Shown: positions 44,154 through 54,739, counted from the first letter of the stretch. The stretch is DNA of 64,000 nucleotides from Streptomyces albus subsp. albus (GCF_000725885.1 NZ_JODR01000008.1:310001-374000), one strand, 5' to 3'. Notes: generated from the sequence alone by a model not told the origin. Made by a program: numbers and translations.

Positions 44154-47153
44154 GTGGCTAAGGTCCGGGTATACGAACTCGCCAAGGAACTTGGAGTGGA
44201 GAGCAAGGTCGTCATGGCCAAGCTCCAGGAACTCGGCGAATTCGTCCGTTCGGCGTCCTCGACGATCGAGGCGCCGGTTGTCCGCAAACTGACAGACGCG
44301 TTCGACGCGAGCGGTGGCGCTGCCAAGAAGTCCGCCGCGAAGCCCGCGGCGCCCAAGAAGGCCGCCGCCAGGCCCGCCGCGTCCAAGCCGGGCGCGAGCG
44401 CACCGAAGCCGGGTGCTCCCAAGCCCGGCCCCAAGCCGGGTCCCGAAGGCGGCCCGGTGACACCTGCGCCGAGCCCCGCACAGGGTGAGACCGGCGCTGC
44501 CGAGGCCCCGCGCCCCGGCGCCCCCAAGCCCGGCCCGAAGCCGGGCCCGCAGGCCCCCGCGCCGGCGAAGCCGGACTTCCAGGCGCCCACCACGGGCGCC
44601 CCGAAGCCGGGCGGTCAGCGCCCCGGCGGCCCGGCCCCGAAGCCGGGTCAGGCTCCGCGGCCCGGCGGCCAGTCGCGTCCGCAGGGCGGCCAGGGTCCGA
44701 AGCCGGGCCAGGCCCCGAAGCCGGGCGGGCGTCCGGCCGGCCCGCGTCCGGGCAACAACCCCTTCACCTCCGGTGGCTCCACCGGGATGGCGCGCCCGCA
44801 GGCGCCCCGTCCGGGCGGTGCCCCCAAGCCGGGTCAGCCGCCGAAGCCGGGTGCCCCCAAGCCGGGCCCGAGCGGCCAGGGCGGTCCCCGTCCGCAGGCT
44901 CCGGGCGGTCAGCGCCCCACGCCGGGCAACATGCCGCGTCCGCAGGCCCCGCAGGGCGGCGGTCCCCGTCCGGGCGGCAACCGTCCGAACCCGGGCATGA
45001 TGCCGCAGCGTCCGGCCGCGGGTCCGCGTCCGGGCCCGGGCCGCGGTGGTCCTGGCGGTGGCGGTGGCCGTCCCGGTGGCGGCGGTGGCCGTCCCGGGTT
45101 CGCCGGCCGTCCCGGTGGCGGCGGTGGCGGCGGTGGCCGTCCCGGCGGTTTCGCCGGTCGTCCTGGTGGCGGCGGTGGCCGTCCCGGGTTCGGCGGTCGT
45201 CCCGGCGGTCCCGGTGGGCGCGGCGGCACCCAGGGTGCCTTCGGCCGTCCCGGCGGTCCGGCGCGTCGTGGCCGCAAGTCGAAGCGGCAGCGGCGCCAGG
45301 AGTACGAGCAGATGCAGGCGCCGTCCGTCGGCGGTGTGATGCTGCCGCGCGGCAAGGGCGAGACCGTCCGGCTGTCGCGTGGTGCCTCGCTCACGGACTT
45401 CGCGGAGAAGATCAACGCCAACCCGGCGTCGCTCGTGCAGGTGATGTTCAACCTGGGCGAGATGGTCACCGCGACCCAGTCCGTCTCCGACGAGACGCTC
45501 CAGCTCCTCGGCGACGAGATGAACTACGTCGTTCAGATCGTCAGCCCGGAGGAGGAGGACCGCGAGCTGCTGGAGTCCTTCGACATCGAGTTCGGTGAGG
45601 ACGAGGGCGGCGAGACGGCGCTGATGCCGCGTCCGCCGGTGGTGACCGTCATGGGTCACGTCGACCACGGTAAGACGCGGCTGCTGGACGCGATCCGCAA
45701 GACCAACGTCATCGAGGGCGAGGCCGGCGGTATCACCCAGCACATCGGCGCCTACCAGGCGTCGACGGAGGTGAACGGCGAAGAGCGCAAGATCACCTTC
45801 ATCGACACCCCCGGACACGAGGCGTTCACCGCCATGCGTGCCCGCGGTGCCAAGTCGACCGACATCGCGATCCTCGTGGTCGCGGCCAACGACGGCGTGA
45901 TGCCGCAGACCGTCGAGGCGCTCAACCACGCCAAGGCGGCCGACGTGCCGATCGTCGTCGCGGTCAACAAGATCGACGTCGAGGGCGCCGACCCGACCAA
46001 GGTCCGCGGCCAGCTGACCGAGTACGGGCTGGTGGCCGAGGAGTACGGCGGCGACACGATGTTCGTCGACATCTCCGCCCGCCAGGGCACCAACATCGAC
46101 GAGCTGCTCGAAGCCGTGGTCCTCACCGCCGACGCGGCGCTCGACCTGCGGGCCAACCCCGACCAGGACGCCCAGGGCATCGCGATCGAGGCCCACCTCG
46201 ACCGCGGCCGTGGCGCCGTGGCCACCGTGCTGGTCCAGCGCGGCACCCTGCGGGTCGGCGAGACCATGGTCGTCGGCGACGCCTACGGCCGGGTCCGCGC
46301 GATGCTGGACGACAAGGGCGAGAACATCAAGGAAGCGGGTCCCTCGACTCCCGTCCTGGTGCTCGGCCTCACCAACGTCCCGGGTGCCGGCGACAACTTC
46401 CTGGTCGTCGACGAGGACCGCACGGCACGGCAGATCGCCGAGAAGCGCGCGGCGCGCGAGCGCAACGCGGCCTTCGCCAAGCGGACCCGCCGGGTCTCCC
46501 TGGAGGACCTGGACAAGGTGCTCAAGGCCGGCGAGGTGCAGCAGCTCAACCTCATCATCAAGGGCGACGCGTCCGGTTCGGTCGAGGCCCTGGAGTCCTC
46601 GCTGCTCCAGCTCGACGTCGGCGAAGAGGTCGACCTGCGCATCCTGCACCGCGGGGTGGGTGCGGTCACCGAGACCGACATCGACCTGGCGACCGGTTCC
46701 GACGCCATCGTCATCGGCTTCAACGTCCGCGCCGAGGGGCGCGCGACCCAGATGGCCGAGCGCGAAGGCGTGGACGTGCGGTACTACTCGGTCATCTACC
46801 AGGTGATCGAGGAGATCGAGGCGGCCCTCAAGGGCATGCTCAAGCCGGAGTACGAAGAGGTCGAGCTGGGCACGGCGGAGATCCGCGAGATCTTCCGCTC
46901 GTCCAAGCTGGGCAACATCGCCGGTGTCCTCATCCGCTCCGGCGAGGTGCGCAGGAACTCCAAGGCCCGCGTCATCCGCGACGGCAAGGTCGTGGCGGAG
47001 AACCTCACCATCGAGGGTCTGCGCCGCTTCAAGGACGACGTCACCGAGATCCGCGAAGGCTTCGAGGGCGGTATCAACCTCGGGAACTTCAACGACATCA
47101 AGGTGGACGACGTCATCGCGACGTACGAGATGCGGGAGAAGCCGCGAGGCTGA
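44154..47153 (+). CDS. infB: translation initiation factor IF-2
   Basis: A 999-residue translational GTPase that delivers initiator tRNA to the 30S subunit. The N-terminal IF2 domain ([21 protein letters not shown]) is followed by a ~300-residue Pro/Gly/Lys/Arg-rich linker, ending with GGGGRPGG blocks. The G domain has GHVDHGKT (501-508) and DTPGHEAF, and the C-terminal IF2 domains follow. The linker is typical for high-GC actinomycetes but long. GTG at 44154 has AAGGAG upstream. A strong hairpin follows the stop. Confidence 0.97.
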   Translation: MAKVRVYELAKELGVESKVVMAKLQELGEFVRSASSTIEAPVVRKLTDAFDASGGAAKKSAAKPAAPKKAAARPAASKPGASAPKPGAPKPGPKPGPEGGPVTPAPSPAQGETGAAEAPRPGAPKPGPKPGPQAPAPAKPDFQAPTTGAPKPGGQRPGGPAPKPGQAPRPGGQSRPQGGQGPKPGQAPKPGGRPAGPRPGNNPFTSGGSTGMARPQAPRPGGAPKPGQPPKPGAPKPGPSGQGGPRPQAPGGQRPTPGNMPRPQAPQGGGPRPGGNRPNPGMMPQRPAAGPRPGPGRGGPGGGGGRPGGGGGRPGFAGRPGGGGGGGGRPGGFAGRPGGGGGRPGFGGRPGGPGGRGGTQGAFGRPGGPARRGRKSKRQRRQEYEQMQAPSVGGVMLPRGKGETVRLSRGASLTDFAEKINANPASLVQVMFNLGEMVTATQSVSDETLQLLGDEMNYVVQIVSPEEEDRELLESFDIEFGEDEGGETALMPRPPVVTVMGHVDHGKTRLLDAIRKTNVIEGEAGGITQHIGAYQASTEVNGEERKITFIDTPGHEAFTAMRARGAKSTDIAILVVAANDGVMPQTVEALNHAKAADVPIVVAVNKIDVEGADPTKVRGQLTEYGLVAEEYGGDTMFVDISARQGTNIDELLEAVVLTADAALDLRANPDQDAQGIAIEAHLDRGRGAVATVLVQRGTLRVGETMVVGDAYGRVRAMLDDKGENIKEAGPSTPVLVLGLTNVPGAGDNFLVVDEDRTARQIAEKRAARERNAAFAKRTRRVSLEDLDKVLKAGEVQQLNLIIKGDASGSVEALESSLLQLDVGEEVDLRILHRGVGAVTETDIDLATGSDAIVIGFNVRAEGRATQMAEREGVDVRYYSVIYQVIEEIEAALKGMLKPEYEEVELGTAEIREIFRSSKLGNIAGVLIRSGEVRRNSKARVIRDGKVVAENLTIEGLRRFKDDVTEIREGFEGGINLGNFNDIKVDDVIATYEMREKPRG

Positions 47154-47167
47154 CCCACTCCCTTGTG

Positions 47168-47209
47168 CCGGGGCCGACCGGCGGAAGTATTTCCGTCGAT
47201 CGGCCCCGG
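47168..47209 (+). terminator. infB terminator
   Basis: A 19-base-pair stem (47168-47186 with 47191-47209, one mismatch and one wobble) around a 4-base loop, 14 bases after the IF-2 stop. Confidence 0.85.
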
Positions 47210-47298
47210 CCGTTGCGTGTACGGTGCCGTTAGCGCGGCCGTCCAGTTTCCGCTGGGCGGCGACCCCAAGGCCCCACGGGTGGCATGACCCGGACTGT

Positions 47299-47595
47299 AT
47301 GTACGTAGGGACGCTGTCCTTCGATCTGCTCCTGGGCGACGTGCGGTCGCTCAAGGAGAAGCGCTCCGTCGTCCGGCCGATCATCGCCGAGCTGCACCGC
47401 AGATACGCGGTCAGCGTGGCCGAGACGGGGGAGCAGAACCTCTACCGCAGGGCACACATCGGACTGGCGGCGGTCTCCGGTGACGCCGGGCACCTGACCG
47501 ATGTGCTGGACAGCTGCGAACGGCTGGTGGCGGCCCGCCCCGAGGTGGAACTGCTCTCCGTCCGGCGGCGGTTCCACGGCGCCGACGACGAATAG
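47299..47595 (+). CDS. ylxP: DUF503 protein (YlxP family)
   Basis: A 98-residue protein with the DUF503 opening [22 protein letters not shown] and a ferredoxin-like pattern ending LLSVRRRF. Family members lie beside rbfA in many bacteria and have no firm function. ATG at 47299 is the family start; no strong ribosome site is visible. It follows the infB terminator, so it begins a new unit with rbfA and truB. Confidence 0.9.
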   Translation: MYVGTLSFDLLLGDVRSLKEKRSVVRPIIAELHRRYAVSVAETGEQNLYRRAHIGLAAVSGDAGHLTDVLDSCERLVAARPEVELLSVRRRFHGADDE

Positions 47596-47687
47596 ACCGA
47601 CTGCTTGCGCCCGAGCGGCGCAGCGAACACAGGCAGGAAGAGCCGCGGCGCGTGCGAACGTGCCGCGCAGAGCAAGGAGACGGACCA

Positions 47688-48176
47688 GTGGCCGACAACG
47701 CACGGGCCAAGAGGCTGGCCGACCTCATCCGTGAGGTGGTCGCGGAGAAGCTGCACCGGGGGATCAAGGACCCGCGGCTCGGCACACACGTGACCGTCAC
47801 GGACACCCGGGTCACCGGCGATCTGCGGGAAGCGACGGTCTTCTACACCGTCTTCGGCGACGACGAGGACCGCAAGGCGGCAGCGGCCGGCCTGGAGAGC
47901 GCCAAGGGCGTGCTGCGCTCGGCGGTCGGCAAGGCCGCGGGCATCAAGCACACGCCGAGCCTGACGTTCGTGGCGGACGCGCTGCCGGAGAACGCCCGGA
48001 CGCTCGACGACGCGCTCGCCCGGGCGCGGGCCGCCGACGAGGAAGTCCGCAAGGCCTCGTCCGGCGCCACCTACGCCGGGGACGCCGACCCGTACCGCAA
48101 GCCGGGCGAGGCGGAGCTGGACGAGGACGGTGGCGAGGCCGACGACGCGGCCGGCGGCAAGGACGAGAGCGCCTGA
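47688..48176 (+). CDS. rbfA: ribosome-binding factor A
   Basis: A 162-residue KH-fold factor that binds the 30S subunit late in assembly. It shows the N-terminal helix [21 protein letters not shown], the core [20 protein letters not shown] and [16 protein letters not shown] ~45-residue acidic tail ([17 protein letters not shown]) is added at the C-terminus. GTG at 47688 has AAGGAG 8 bases upstream. truB begins 3 bases after its stop. Confidence 0.95.
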   Translation: MADNARAKRLADLIREVVAEKLHRGIKDPRLGTHVTVTDTRVTGDLREATVFYTVFGDDEDRKAAAAGLESAKGVLRSAVGKAAGIKHTPSLTFVADALPENARTLDDALARARAADEEVRKASSGATYAGDADPYRKPGEAELDEDGGEADDAAGGKDESA

Positions 48177-48179
48177 TCC

Positions 48180-49106
48180 GTGGCACGCAAGAGAGACAAC
48201 GGGCCCGGCGGGCTGATCGTCGTCGACAAGCCCGCCGGGTTCACCTCGCACGACGTCGTGGCCAAGCTGCGGGGGATGGCCCGCACCCGGCGCGTCGGAC
48301 ACGCCGGGACGCTCGACCCCATGGCCACCGGCGTGCTGGTGGTCGGCACCGAACGGTCCACCCGGCTGCTCGGCCACCTCGCCCTGACGGAGAAGGAGTA
48401 CGTCGCCACCGTCCGGCTCGGCCAGGAGACCGTCACCGAGGACGCCGAGGGCGAGATCACCGCGGCGAAGGGCGCCAAGGACCTCGACCGGGCGCGGGTG
48501 GAGGCCGCCGTGGCCGGGCTGACCGGCGAGATCGAGCAGGTGCCCTCCTCGGTCAGCGCCGTCAAGGTGGACGGCAAGCGTGCCTACGCCCGGATACGGG
48601 ATGGCGAGCAGGTCGAACTGGCGGCCCGCCCGGTGACCGTCTCGTCGTTCGTGGTGCACGACATTCGCGAGGAGACGGCCGAGGACGGTACACCGGTCAC
48701 CGATCTGCTGGTCTCGGTGGTCTGCTCCTCCGGCACCTACGTGCGGGCTCTTGCCCGTGATCTGGGCGCGGCGCTGGACACCGGGGGCCATCTGACCGCC
48801 CTGCGGCGCACCCGAGTCGGCCCGTACCGGCTCGAGGGCGCGCACACCCTGGAGCAGCTCCAGGGACGGGTGGACGCGGGCGAACCGCTGCCCGTGCTGC
48901 CGCTGGGCGAGGCGGCAGCCGCCGCGTTCGAGCGGTGGGACGTGGACGAGGAGGACGCCCGGCGTATCGGCAACGGCGTCCAGCTGCGGATGCCGGCCGG
49001 CCGGAAGGGCGACGGGCCCGTGGCCGTGTTCGGGCCCGGTGACCGCTTCGTGGCGCTGGTCGCGGAGAGCGGGGGCAGGGCGAAGAGCCTGGCCGTCTTC
49101 GTGTGA
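48180..49106 (+). CDS. truB: tRNA pseudouridine(55) synthase
   Basis: A 308-residue TruB that isomerises U55 in the T-loop of tRNA. The nucleophile Asp46 is in [12 protein letters not shown]. It is followed by [26 protein letters not shown] and the C-terminal PUA-like region. GTG at 48180 follows rbfA closely. Its last codons (AVFV) are part of a repeated DNA motif that continues past the stop. Confidence 0.96.
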   Translation: MARKRDNGPGGLIVVDKPAGFTSHDVVAKLRGMARTRRVGHAGTLDPMATGVLVVGTERSTRLLGHLALTEKEYVATVRLGQETVTEDAEGEITAAKGAKDLDRARVEAAVAGLTGEIEQVPSSVSAVKVDGKRAYARIRDGEQVELAARPVTVSSFVVHDIREETAEDGTPVTDLLVSVVCSSGTYVRALARDLGAALDTGGHLTALRRTRVGPYRLEGAHTLEQLQGRVDAGEPLPVLPLGEAAAAAFERWDVDEEDARRIGNGVQLRMPAGRKGDGPVAVFGPGDRFVALVAESGGRAKSLAVFV

Positions 49107-49197
49107 GTGACGGTGCCGTCTTCGTGTGGGGGACCCGGGTTCCCTCACGGTGGCGGCGTCGTCTTCGTGTGGGGGAACCGCTGTCTTCGTGTGGGGG
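49095..49197. repeat. GTCTTCGTGTGGGGG direct repeats from the truB 3' end
   Basis: The 15-base word GTCTTCGTGTGGGGG occurs at 49118-49132, 49161-49175 and 49183-49197. An 11-base partial copy at 49095-49105 covers the last truB codons and stop. The copies are 22-43 bases apart. Confidence 0.9.
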
Positions 49198-49387
49198 ACC
49201 CGGCCGTCCCCCGGTGAGTGAAAGAGCCGCGTTATCCCCGTCCAGTCCGGCGTTCACCCGGGTGGACAGGCGCTCGGTGCGAAGTGCGGGCGCGGGCGGG
49301 GGCGCGTTCCCGCGCGGACCTGTCGCCGCTGATCAACCCCGTCCTACGGTCGACGCGACGGTGCTCACCAGCGGGGAGGTACGGGCG

Positions 49388-52300
49388 ATGACGGTGGTGT
49401 GTGTGAGACCCCCACTGGTACGCATCTGCGACCTCGCGGGACGACGGCGCGGCATCGGCTTCCTCGCCGACGACCTCGGCACCGTGGTCACCAGCCACGA
49501 GGCGGTGGACGGCCTCGGCAGAGCCGTACTGCACGCGGGCCGGGCCGCCACCCTGGTGGCCGCCTGCGACATCACCCCCGTACCCGAATGGGACCTGGCC
49601 CTCGTCCGCACCACGGGGCTCGACACGGTGGTGGCCCCGCAGGTCATCGCGACCGGGCGGGCGCACCCGACGGAAGAGGCGTGGCTCCTCACCGAGGACG
49701 GGCCGCTGGCCGCCACCCTGGAGACACCCACCACCGCGACCTACACCTCCACCGCCCGCTACCACGCGCTCGGCCATGTGCTGCGGCTGCGCGTCCCCGC
49801 ATCCGTCGGCGCCCGCCTGCGGCTGTCCGCCGACGCCTCCGGCGCCCCCGTCGTGAACGCGGCCACCGGAGCCGTCCTCGGCGTCCTGGGCACCGCCCTC
49901 CAGTCTCCCGACGGAGCCGGCGCGCTGGCCGTGCCGCTGCACCCGGCGGGGGCCCGCACCCCCGGCGGCCCCCTCGGCACGCTGCTGCGCCGCAACGGCG
50001 CCTGCGCCCCCGGCTTCGGCCCCGACCTCAATCTCGCCGGGGTGCTGCGGCTGGCCCGGGCATCGGTGGGGCCCGCCGTCGAGCGGAGCGCCCACGCCGT
50101 GCCCCGGCCGCCCGTCGCCGACACACTCGACCGCTTCCTCCGGGGCGCGGCCGGCGTCGTCGCCGTCACCGGTGACCCGGGCAGTGGCCGGACCACCGAA
50201 CTGGCCGCCCTCGCCGCCCGCTGCACCCGCGGCCCGGCACCGACACCGGCTGTCTGGCTGCGCGGAGCCGACCTGCGGGCCGGCGACACGGGGCTGCGCG
50301 ACGCGGTCGCGCGTGCGCTGACGGCAGTCGGGCGGACCGTCGCGGCCCCCGCCCGCACCGGCGGAGAACGGCCCACAGGCGCGGCCGAAGAGGACAGTGC
50401 CGACGGAGGCCCGCCGCACCGTACGGTTGGCGGCGCCGAGGCGCCGGACGCGGCAGGCCACCCGCGCGACCGGGACCCCGACACCGTCGCCCACATCGCG
50501 CGGGCCGCGGGCCGTCCCCTCCTCGTCCTGCTGGACGCGCCCGAGGAGATGCCGCCCCACCTCGCCCACCGGCTGCGGTCCTGGACGCTGCGCACCGCCG
50601 GCTGGCTGCGGGCCTCCGGGGCACGGCTGGTGCTCGCCTGCCGGCCCGAGTTCTGGGAACAGACAGCCGGACTGTTCCCCGTGGACATGCTGCACCCGAC
50701 GGGCGACGCCGCCGGGTGCCTGTCGCTGGGCGCGCTGCCGCCGCCCCAGGCCGCGCGGGCCCGCGCGGCGTACGGCCTGCCGGACGGTGCCCTGCGCCCG
50801 GCCGATGAAGGGCATCCCCTCGCGATGCGGATGCTCGCCCGCATCCGCGCGGCACAGGATGCCGGCGCCCCCGTGGGGGAGAGGCCGCCGCCCCGGCACG
50901 AGATCTTCTCCGGGTTCCTCGATCTGCTCAGCCTGTGCGTCGCCCAGCGCCTCGCCGCCCGGCAGGGGGCGGGCGGCGGCGCTGTCACCCACACGGAGAC
51001 GAACGCACCGGCGCGGACGGACATCCCCGCGGGTGCGGGCCCGGACGGCATGCCGGGTGAGCACCGGGACGCCACCGCCGGCCCGGACCCGCACGGCGCG
51101 GCCGGCACGGAGTCGGCGCGGGCCGGGGACGGGGTACAGGCCGGGGACGAGGCGCGGGCCGCGGGCGAGACGCACGCCGTGGGCGCCGCACGCGGGGCGG
51201 AGCAGGGTCCCCGGCCGCCGCACCCGGCGGCGGTGCGCCGGCTCGCCGCCCGCGTGTCCGGACAGCTGCACGAGGCGGCGCGGCGCTGTCTGGGCTCCGG
51301 GCAGGGCGAGTTGAGCCGCGCGGACTTCGAGGAACTCTTCCCCTGGCACGGCGGCTGGGCCTCCGCCGTGCTCGCCGAAGGCGCGCTCACCCCGGCCGGA
51401 GAGGGCTATCGCTTCGTCGACGAGGAGTTCGCCGACTGGCTCCAGGGCAGCCACCTGGAACTCGACGCCGCACTGGACGCCCTGGTCCACCGGCGCACCC
51501 GCGACGGCACCGTGCCGGTGCCCCGGCACCGCATCGGCCCCGTCGTCCAGGCGCTGCTGCTGTGCGACCGCAGGGACGGTGCCGGCGCGCTCACTCCACG
51601 GCTGCTCCGCCTGGTGGACGCACTGGACAGTGACGGGGCGGCCGAACAGGACGACGACGAGGCCGAGGCGGCGTGGTGGGCCGCACACCTGCTGCACGAG
51701 ACCCTGCTGCGCATGCCGGACGCGCGGCCCTACGTGCCTGTCCTCCGCGCCCTCGCCGCGCACGTCACCCGCAGGCCCCGGGGCGACAATCACGGAGCGG
51801 ACGGTTTCGGGCCCGGGTTCTGGCGCCGGGTGCCGCTCGGGGCAGCCGACAAGGCGGAACTGCTGCGCCTCCTGCTGCCCGCCGACCCGCCGGCGGACAC
51901 CGCAGGCGGCCGGCGGCGCTTCCTGGACGTCCTCGCCGAACTGCTGCCCGCCGAACCGGGCACGCTCCAGCCGCTGTTGTGCCGGTGGTTCGACGACCGG
52001 CGACCGCTGCGCCCCCGCCGGGACACCCCCGGCGGAAGCGTCCCCACGGTGGCCACCGCCGCGCAGGCCCTGCTGTACGTCCACCGCAAGCGGGCCGTGG
52101 ACGCGCTGTGCGAGGCGCTGGTGTCGGCCGCGCACCCGTACGCGGACGAACTGCTGGCCGAGCTCGTCCACGCGGAACCCTCCGCACTGTGCCGGGCCGT
52201 CCACCGCTGGGCGCACGACGCGCGGGACGCACGAGCGGCGGCAGCCGCCCACCACGGAGTGCGGGCGGCCCGCCGGGCCACCTCCGCCGGCGATCGGGAA

Positions 52301-53113
52301 CTGCTCCGGCACGCCGCCTTCGCACTGCTGCGCCGCCCCGCCCGCCCCGCACTGCACGACGCCGCGCTCGCCGTTCTCGTCCGCGACCCGGCAGAACGCT
52401 CCCGGCACCTGGAAGCGGCGCTGCGGCGTTTCACGGCCACCGGGGACGCCGAGCTGGCCGCCGCCCTGGGGACGGCGCTGCCCACCCACCCCGAGCCGGT
52501 CCTGGCGGCCTTCCGGGACCTGCTGACCCAGCCCGCCTTTCCCGAGGCCCAGGCACAGGCCGTACACGCTCTCGCCCGGCTGCGCACGCCCGCACTGGCC
52601 CGCCGCGCGGCCGAGCTGGTACGGCAGCACGCCACCCTGCGCCCCTGGCGGGCAGGCGACGACGTGGCCGCCTACCTCGCGATCAGGCTGCGGCACGGCA
52701 ACGCCGCCCGCGCCGTGCTGCGCCCCCTGGTGGCGGACCTGCTGCGCGACCAGCCGCCCGCCGTCCGTGAGCGGCTCGCCCGGGTGCTGGCCGCCGGCCA
52801 CGGGCCGCTGCGCGACGAACTGCTGGAACTGCTGCTCGCCGACGAGACCGAGCCGTCCGTCCTGGAGGCCGCGCGGCGTGAGTGCCGTGCGCCGCACGCC
52901 GTTCCGGGCCCCCGCCATGAGCCCGGCCGCCGGCAGCCTCCGTACCCCGCGCGGAGTACGTGGCGGGAAACCGTACGCCGTCCGGGACAGCGGGCGTCCG
53001 CCAATGCGCCGGGTGCCGCGCCGCGCGGCCGGGTGCTCGCCGCCGTCCCGTCCCAGCGGCGGCAGGTGCCGGGAGAGGCCCCGCCCCGCGACCGGCCCGC
53101 GACCGGCCCATGA
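49388..53113 (+). CDS. trypsin-like peptidase / P-loop NTPase / helical-repeat fusion protein
   Basis: A 1241-residue protein of no family I can name. Residues ~1-250 form a trypsin-like domain with a candidate triad His37 (VVTSHEAV), Asp69 (EWDLALV) and Ser151 (DASGAPVV, where GDSGGPV is usual). Residues ~255-640 contain a P-loop NTPase: Walker A at 262-270 (GDPGSGRTT) and a likely Walker B with Asp383 (LLVLLDAPEE), then LACRPEFW. A ~75-residue disordered insert and a winged-helix-like part follow, then ~750-1165 of helical HEAT-like repeats and a basic tail. ATG at 49388 has GGGAGG 8 bases upstream; longer frames run into the repeat array. No signal peptide or membrane helix is visible. It is the only non-housekeeping gene between truB and ribF. 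Domain order recalls STAND-type sensors; function is unknown. Confidence 0.82.
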   Translation: MTVVCVRPPLVRICDLAGRRRGIGFLADDLGTVVTSHEAVDGLGRAVLHAGRAATLVAACDITPVPEWDLALVRTTGLDTVVAPQVIATGRAHPTEEAWLLTEDGPLAATLETPTTATYTSTARYHALGHVLRLRVPASVGARLRLSADASGAPVVNAATGAVLGVLGTALQSPDGAGALAVPLHPAGARTPGGPLGTLLRRNGACAPGFGPDLNLAGVLRLARASVGPAVERSAHAVPRPPVADTLDRFLRGAAGVVAVTGDPGSGRTTELAALAARCTRGPAPTPAVWLRGADLRAGDTGLRDAVARALTAVGRTVAAPARTGGERPTGAAEEDSADGGPPHRTVGGAEAPDAAGHPRDRDPDTVAHIARAAGRPLLVLLDAPEEMPPHLAHRLRSWTLRTAGWLRASGARLVLACRPEFWEQTAGLFPVDMLHPTGDAAGCLSLGALPPPQAARARAAYGLPDGALRPADEGHPLAMRMLARIRAAQDAGAPVGERPPPRHEIFSGFLDLLSLCVAQRLAARQGAGGGAVTHTETNAPARTDIPAGAGPDGMPGEHRDATAGPDPHGAAGTESARAGDGVQAGDEARAAGETHAVGAARGAEQGPRPPHPAAVRRLAARVSGQLHEAARRCLGSGQGELSRADFEELFPWHGGWASAVLAEGALTPAGEGYRFVDEEFADWLQGSHLELDAALDALVHRRTRDGTVPVPRHRIGPVVQALLLCDRRDGAGALTPRLLRLVDALDSDGAAEQDDDEAEAAWWAAHLLHETLLRMPDARPYVPVLRALAAHVTRRPRGDNHGADGFGPGFWRRVPLGAADKAELLRLLLPADPPADTAGGRRRFLDVLAELLPAEPGTLQPLLCRWFDDRRPLRPRRDTPGGSVPTVATAAQALLYVHRKRAVDALCEALVSAAHPYADELLAELVHAEPSALCRAVHRWAHDARDARAAAAAHHGVRAARRATSAGDRELLRHAAFALLRRPARPALHDAALAVLVRDPAERSRHLEAALRRFTATGDAELAAALGTALPTHPEPVLAAFRDLLTQPAFPEAQAQAVHALARLRTPALARRAAELVRQHATLRPWRAGDDVAAYLAIRLRHGNAARAVLRPLVADLLRDQPPAVRERLARVLAAGHGPLRDELLELLLADETEPSVLEAARRECRAPHAVPGPRHEPGRRQPPYPARSTWRETVRRPGQRASANAPGAAPRGRVLAAVPSQRRQVPGEAPPRDRPATGP

Positions 53114-53486
53114 CCTGGGCCGCCGAGGCCGAGCGCCGACGGCTGCCCCAGCTGAGCCGGGACATCTGCCGCAGCTGAGCCGCGGGAGCCGTCGGGGCTG
53201 AGCCGGGAGAGCTGCCGGGGCTCAGCCGCGGCAGCCGTCGAGCGTCGGGATACAACCGCGGGGAGCTGGCGGAGCCGAGGTGCCGCGGCCCTCGCGGGGC
53301 GGTGCTCCGCACCCGGGGCCCTTCGCCGGACACGGGCGCGGACAGCCAGGCGCCCGGTGTCCGGGCCGCTGGAGGTGGGTCCGTGCGGGCCGCGAGGGCG
53401 CGGCATGGCACCCTTGGACCGGCGAGACCCATCGTCATCGCCATCGGCTCAGGCACTGGCGAACTAGGTAGCGACGAGGAGCAGAC
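53114..53486. other. intergenic region upstream of ribF with GCTGAGCC repeats
   Basis: 373 bases with no supported gene. GCTGAGCC occurs at about 53151, 53174 and 53198, with related CTCAGCCGCGG at 53221, forming degenerate repeats. TAGGTA near 53466 and GACGAGGAG before the GTG at 53487 provide the ribF start signals. Confidence 0.5.
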
Positions 53487-54431
53487 GTGCAGCGCTGGCG
53501 TGGCTTGGAGGACATCCCCGAGGGCTGGGGGCGCAGCGTCGTCACCATCGGCTCGTACGACGGGGTGCACCGGGGACACCAGCTCATCATCGGCAAGGCG
53601 GTCGAGCGCGCCCGGGAACTGGGTGTGCCCGCCGTCGTCGTCACCTTCGACCCGCACCCGAGCGAGGTCGTCCGCCCCGGCAGCCACCCGCCGCTGCTGG
53701 CACCGCACCACCGGCGTGCCGAACTCATGGGCGAGCTGGGTGTGGACGCCGTGCTCGTCCTCCCGTTCACCACCGAGTTCTCCAAGCTGTCGCCCGCCGA
53801 CTTCGTGGTGAAGGTCCTGGTGGACAAGCTCCACGCGCGCACGGTCGTGGAGGGCCCCAACTTCCGCTTCGGCCACAAGGCGGCCGGCACCGTCGAGTCG
53901 CTCGCCGAACTGGGTGGCACCTACGACTACGACGTCGTCGTCGTGGACCTCTTCGAGCGGGCCGAGAGCGGCGAGGCATTCTCCTCCACGATGGCGCGCA
54001 GGCTGGTCGCCGCGGGCGACGTGCGCGGCGCGGCGGAGGTACTGGGCCGCCCCCACCGGGTCGAGGGCATCGTGGTGCGCGGGGCGCAGCGCGGGAGGGA
54101 GCTCGGCTACCCGACGGCCAACGTCGAAACGCTCCCGCACACGGCCGTCCCGGCCGACGGGGTGTACGCGGGCTGGCTGACTGTCGAAGGCGAGGCCATG
54201 CCCGCCGCGATCTCCGTCGGCACCAACCCCCAGTTCGACGGCACCGAGCGCACGGTCGAGGCGTACGCCATCGACCGGGTGGGCCTCGAACTGTACGGAC
54301 TGCACGTCGGCGTCGACTTCCTGGACTACATCCGCGGCCAGGAGACGTTCGAGACCCTGGAGGCGCTCAAGGCCCGGATGGCGCAGGACGTGGACGAGGC
54401 AAGGGCCCTGGTCGCCGCCGCACAGGGCTGA
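53487..54431 (+). CDS. ribF: bifunctional riboflavin kinase / FAD synthetase
   Basis: A 314-residue enzyme. The N-terminal nucleotidyl-transferase domain (IGSYDGVHRGHQLIIGKAV, VTFDPHPSEV) makes FAD from FMN. The C-terminal flavokinase domain (ELGYPTANV, DGVYAGWLT, NPQFDGTERTVEAY) phosphorylates riboflavin. Lengths and motif order match bacterial RibF. GTG at 53487 has GAGGAG upstream. It ends before a perfect 19-base-pair hairpin shared with the opposite-strand EspI-like gene. Confidence 0.96.
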   Translation: MQRWRGLEDIPEGWGRSVVTIGSYDGVHRGHQLIIGKAVERARELGVPAVVVTFDPHPSEVVRPGSHPPLLAPHHRRAELMGELGVDAVLVLPFTTEFSKLSPADFVVKVLVDKLHARTVVEGPNFRFGHKAAGTVESLAELGGTYDYDVVVVDLFERAESGEAFSSTMARRLVAAGDVRGAAEVLGRPHRVEGIVVRGAQRGRELGYPTANVETLPHTAVPADGVYAGWLTVEGEAMPAAISVGTNPQFDGTERTVEAYAIDRVGLELYGLHVGVDFLDYIRGQETFETLEALKARMAQDVDEARALVAAAQG

Positions 54432-54739
54432 CGGGGCACACGGGCGGCGTGACGCCCACCGAGGCCCGCCGCGCACAGAACTGACGGCCTCAGTACGGGC
54501 GGCGCGGGGGCTGCGGTCACAGGCGGCGCCGTGCCGCGTGCGCGGTCACCGCTGACGGGGCCGCGCACAGACGCGGCACGTGTACGGCACACGGGAAGGC
54601 GGAAGGCCACCGGAATCGCCGCCCCGGACGTGGGCACCCGACGGCAGACGCCGCACACGGCGCACCGCACGCATGGCGGAGGGGCCGGGGAGAATCCCCG
54701 GCCCCTCCGCCATGTCCGGCCGACTACGACGTACGCCGG
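54432..54739. other. convergent ribF / EspI-like intergenic region
   Basis: 308 bases with no supported gene. GC-rich low-complexity sequence ends in the hairpin at 54672-54714. Confidence 0.6.
54672..54714. terminator. very strong bidirectional terminator
   Basis: A perfect 19-base-pair stem (54672-54690 with 54696-54714) around a 5-base loop, between the convergent ribF and EspI-like genes. It is the longest perfect stem I found in the window. Confidence 0.88.

Noticed and set aside
43899..47384. Minus-strand open frame of 1161 codons opposite infB
   Set aside because: It mirrors the G/C-rich third positions of infB, has no ribosome site and gives a composition of Leu/Arg/Gly/Thr repeats. 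IF-2 is unambiguous on the plus strand.
49103..49387. N-terminal extension of the peptidase-NTPase protein starting at 49103
   Set aside because: It overlaps the truB stop and runs through the direct-repeat array; a good ribosome site stands before ATG 49388, where the peptidase domain begins.
49232..52918. Minus-strand open frame of 1228 codons opposite the peptidase-NTPase gene
   Set aside because: Low-complexity Gly/Val/Gln/Arg translation with no domains. The plus strand shows ordered motifs, a ribosome site and normal codon bias.
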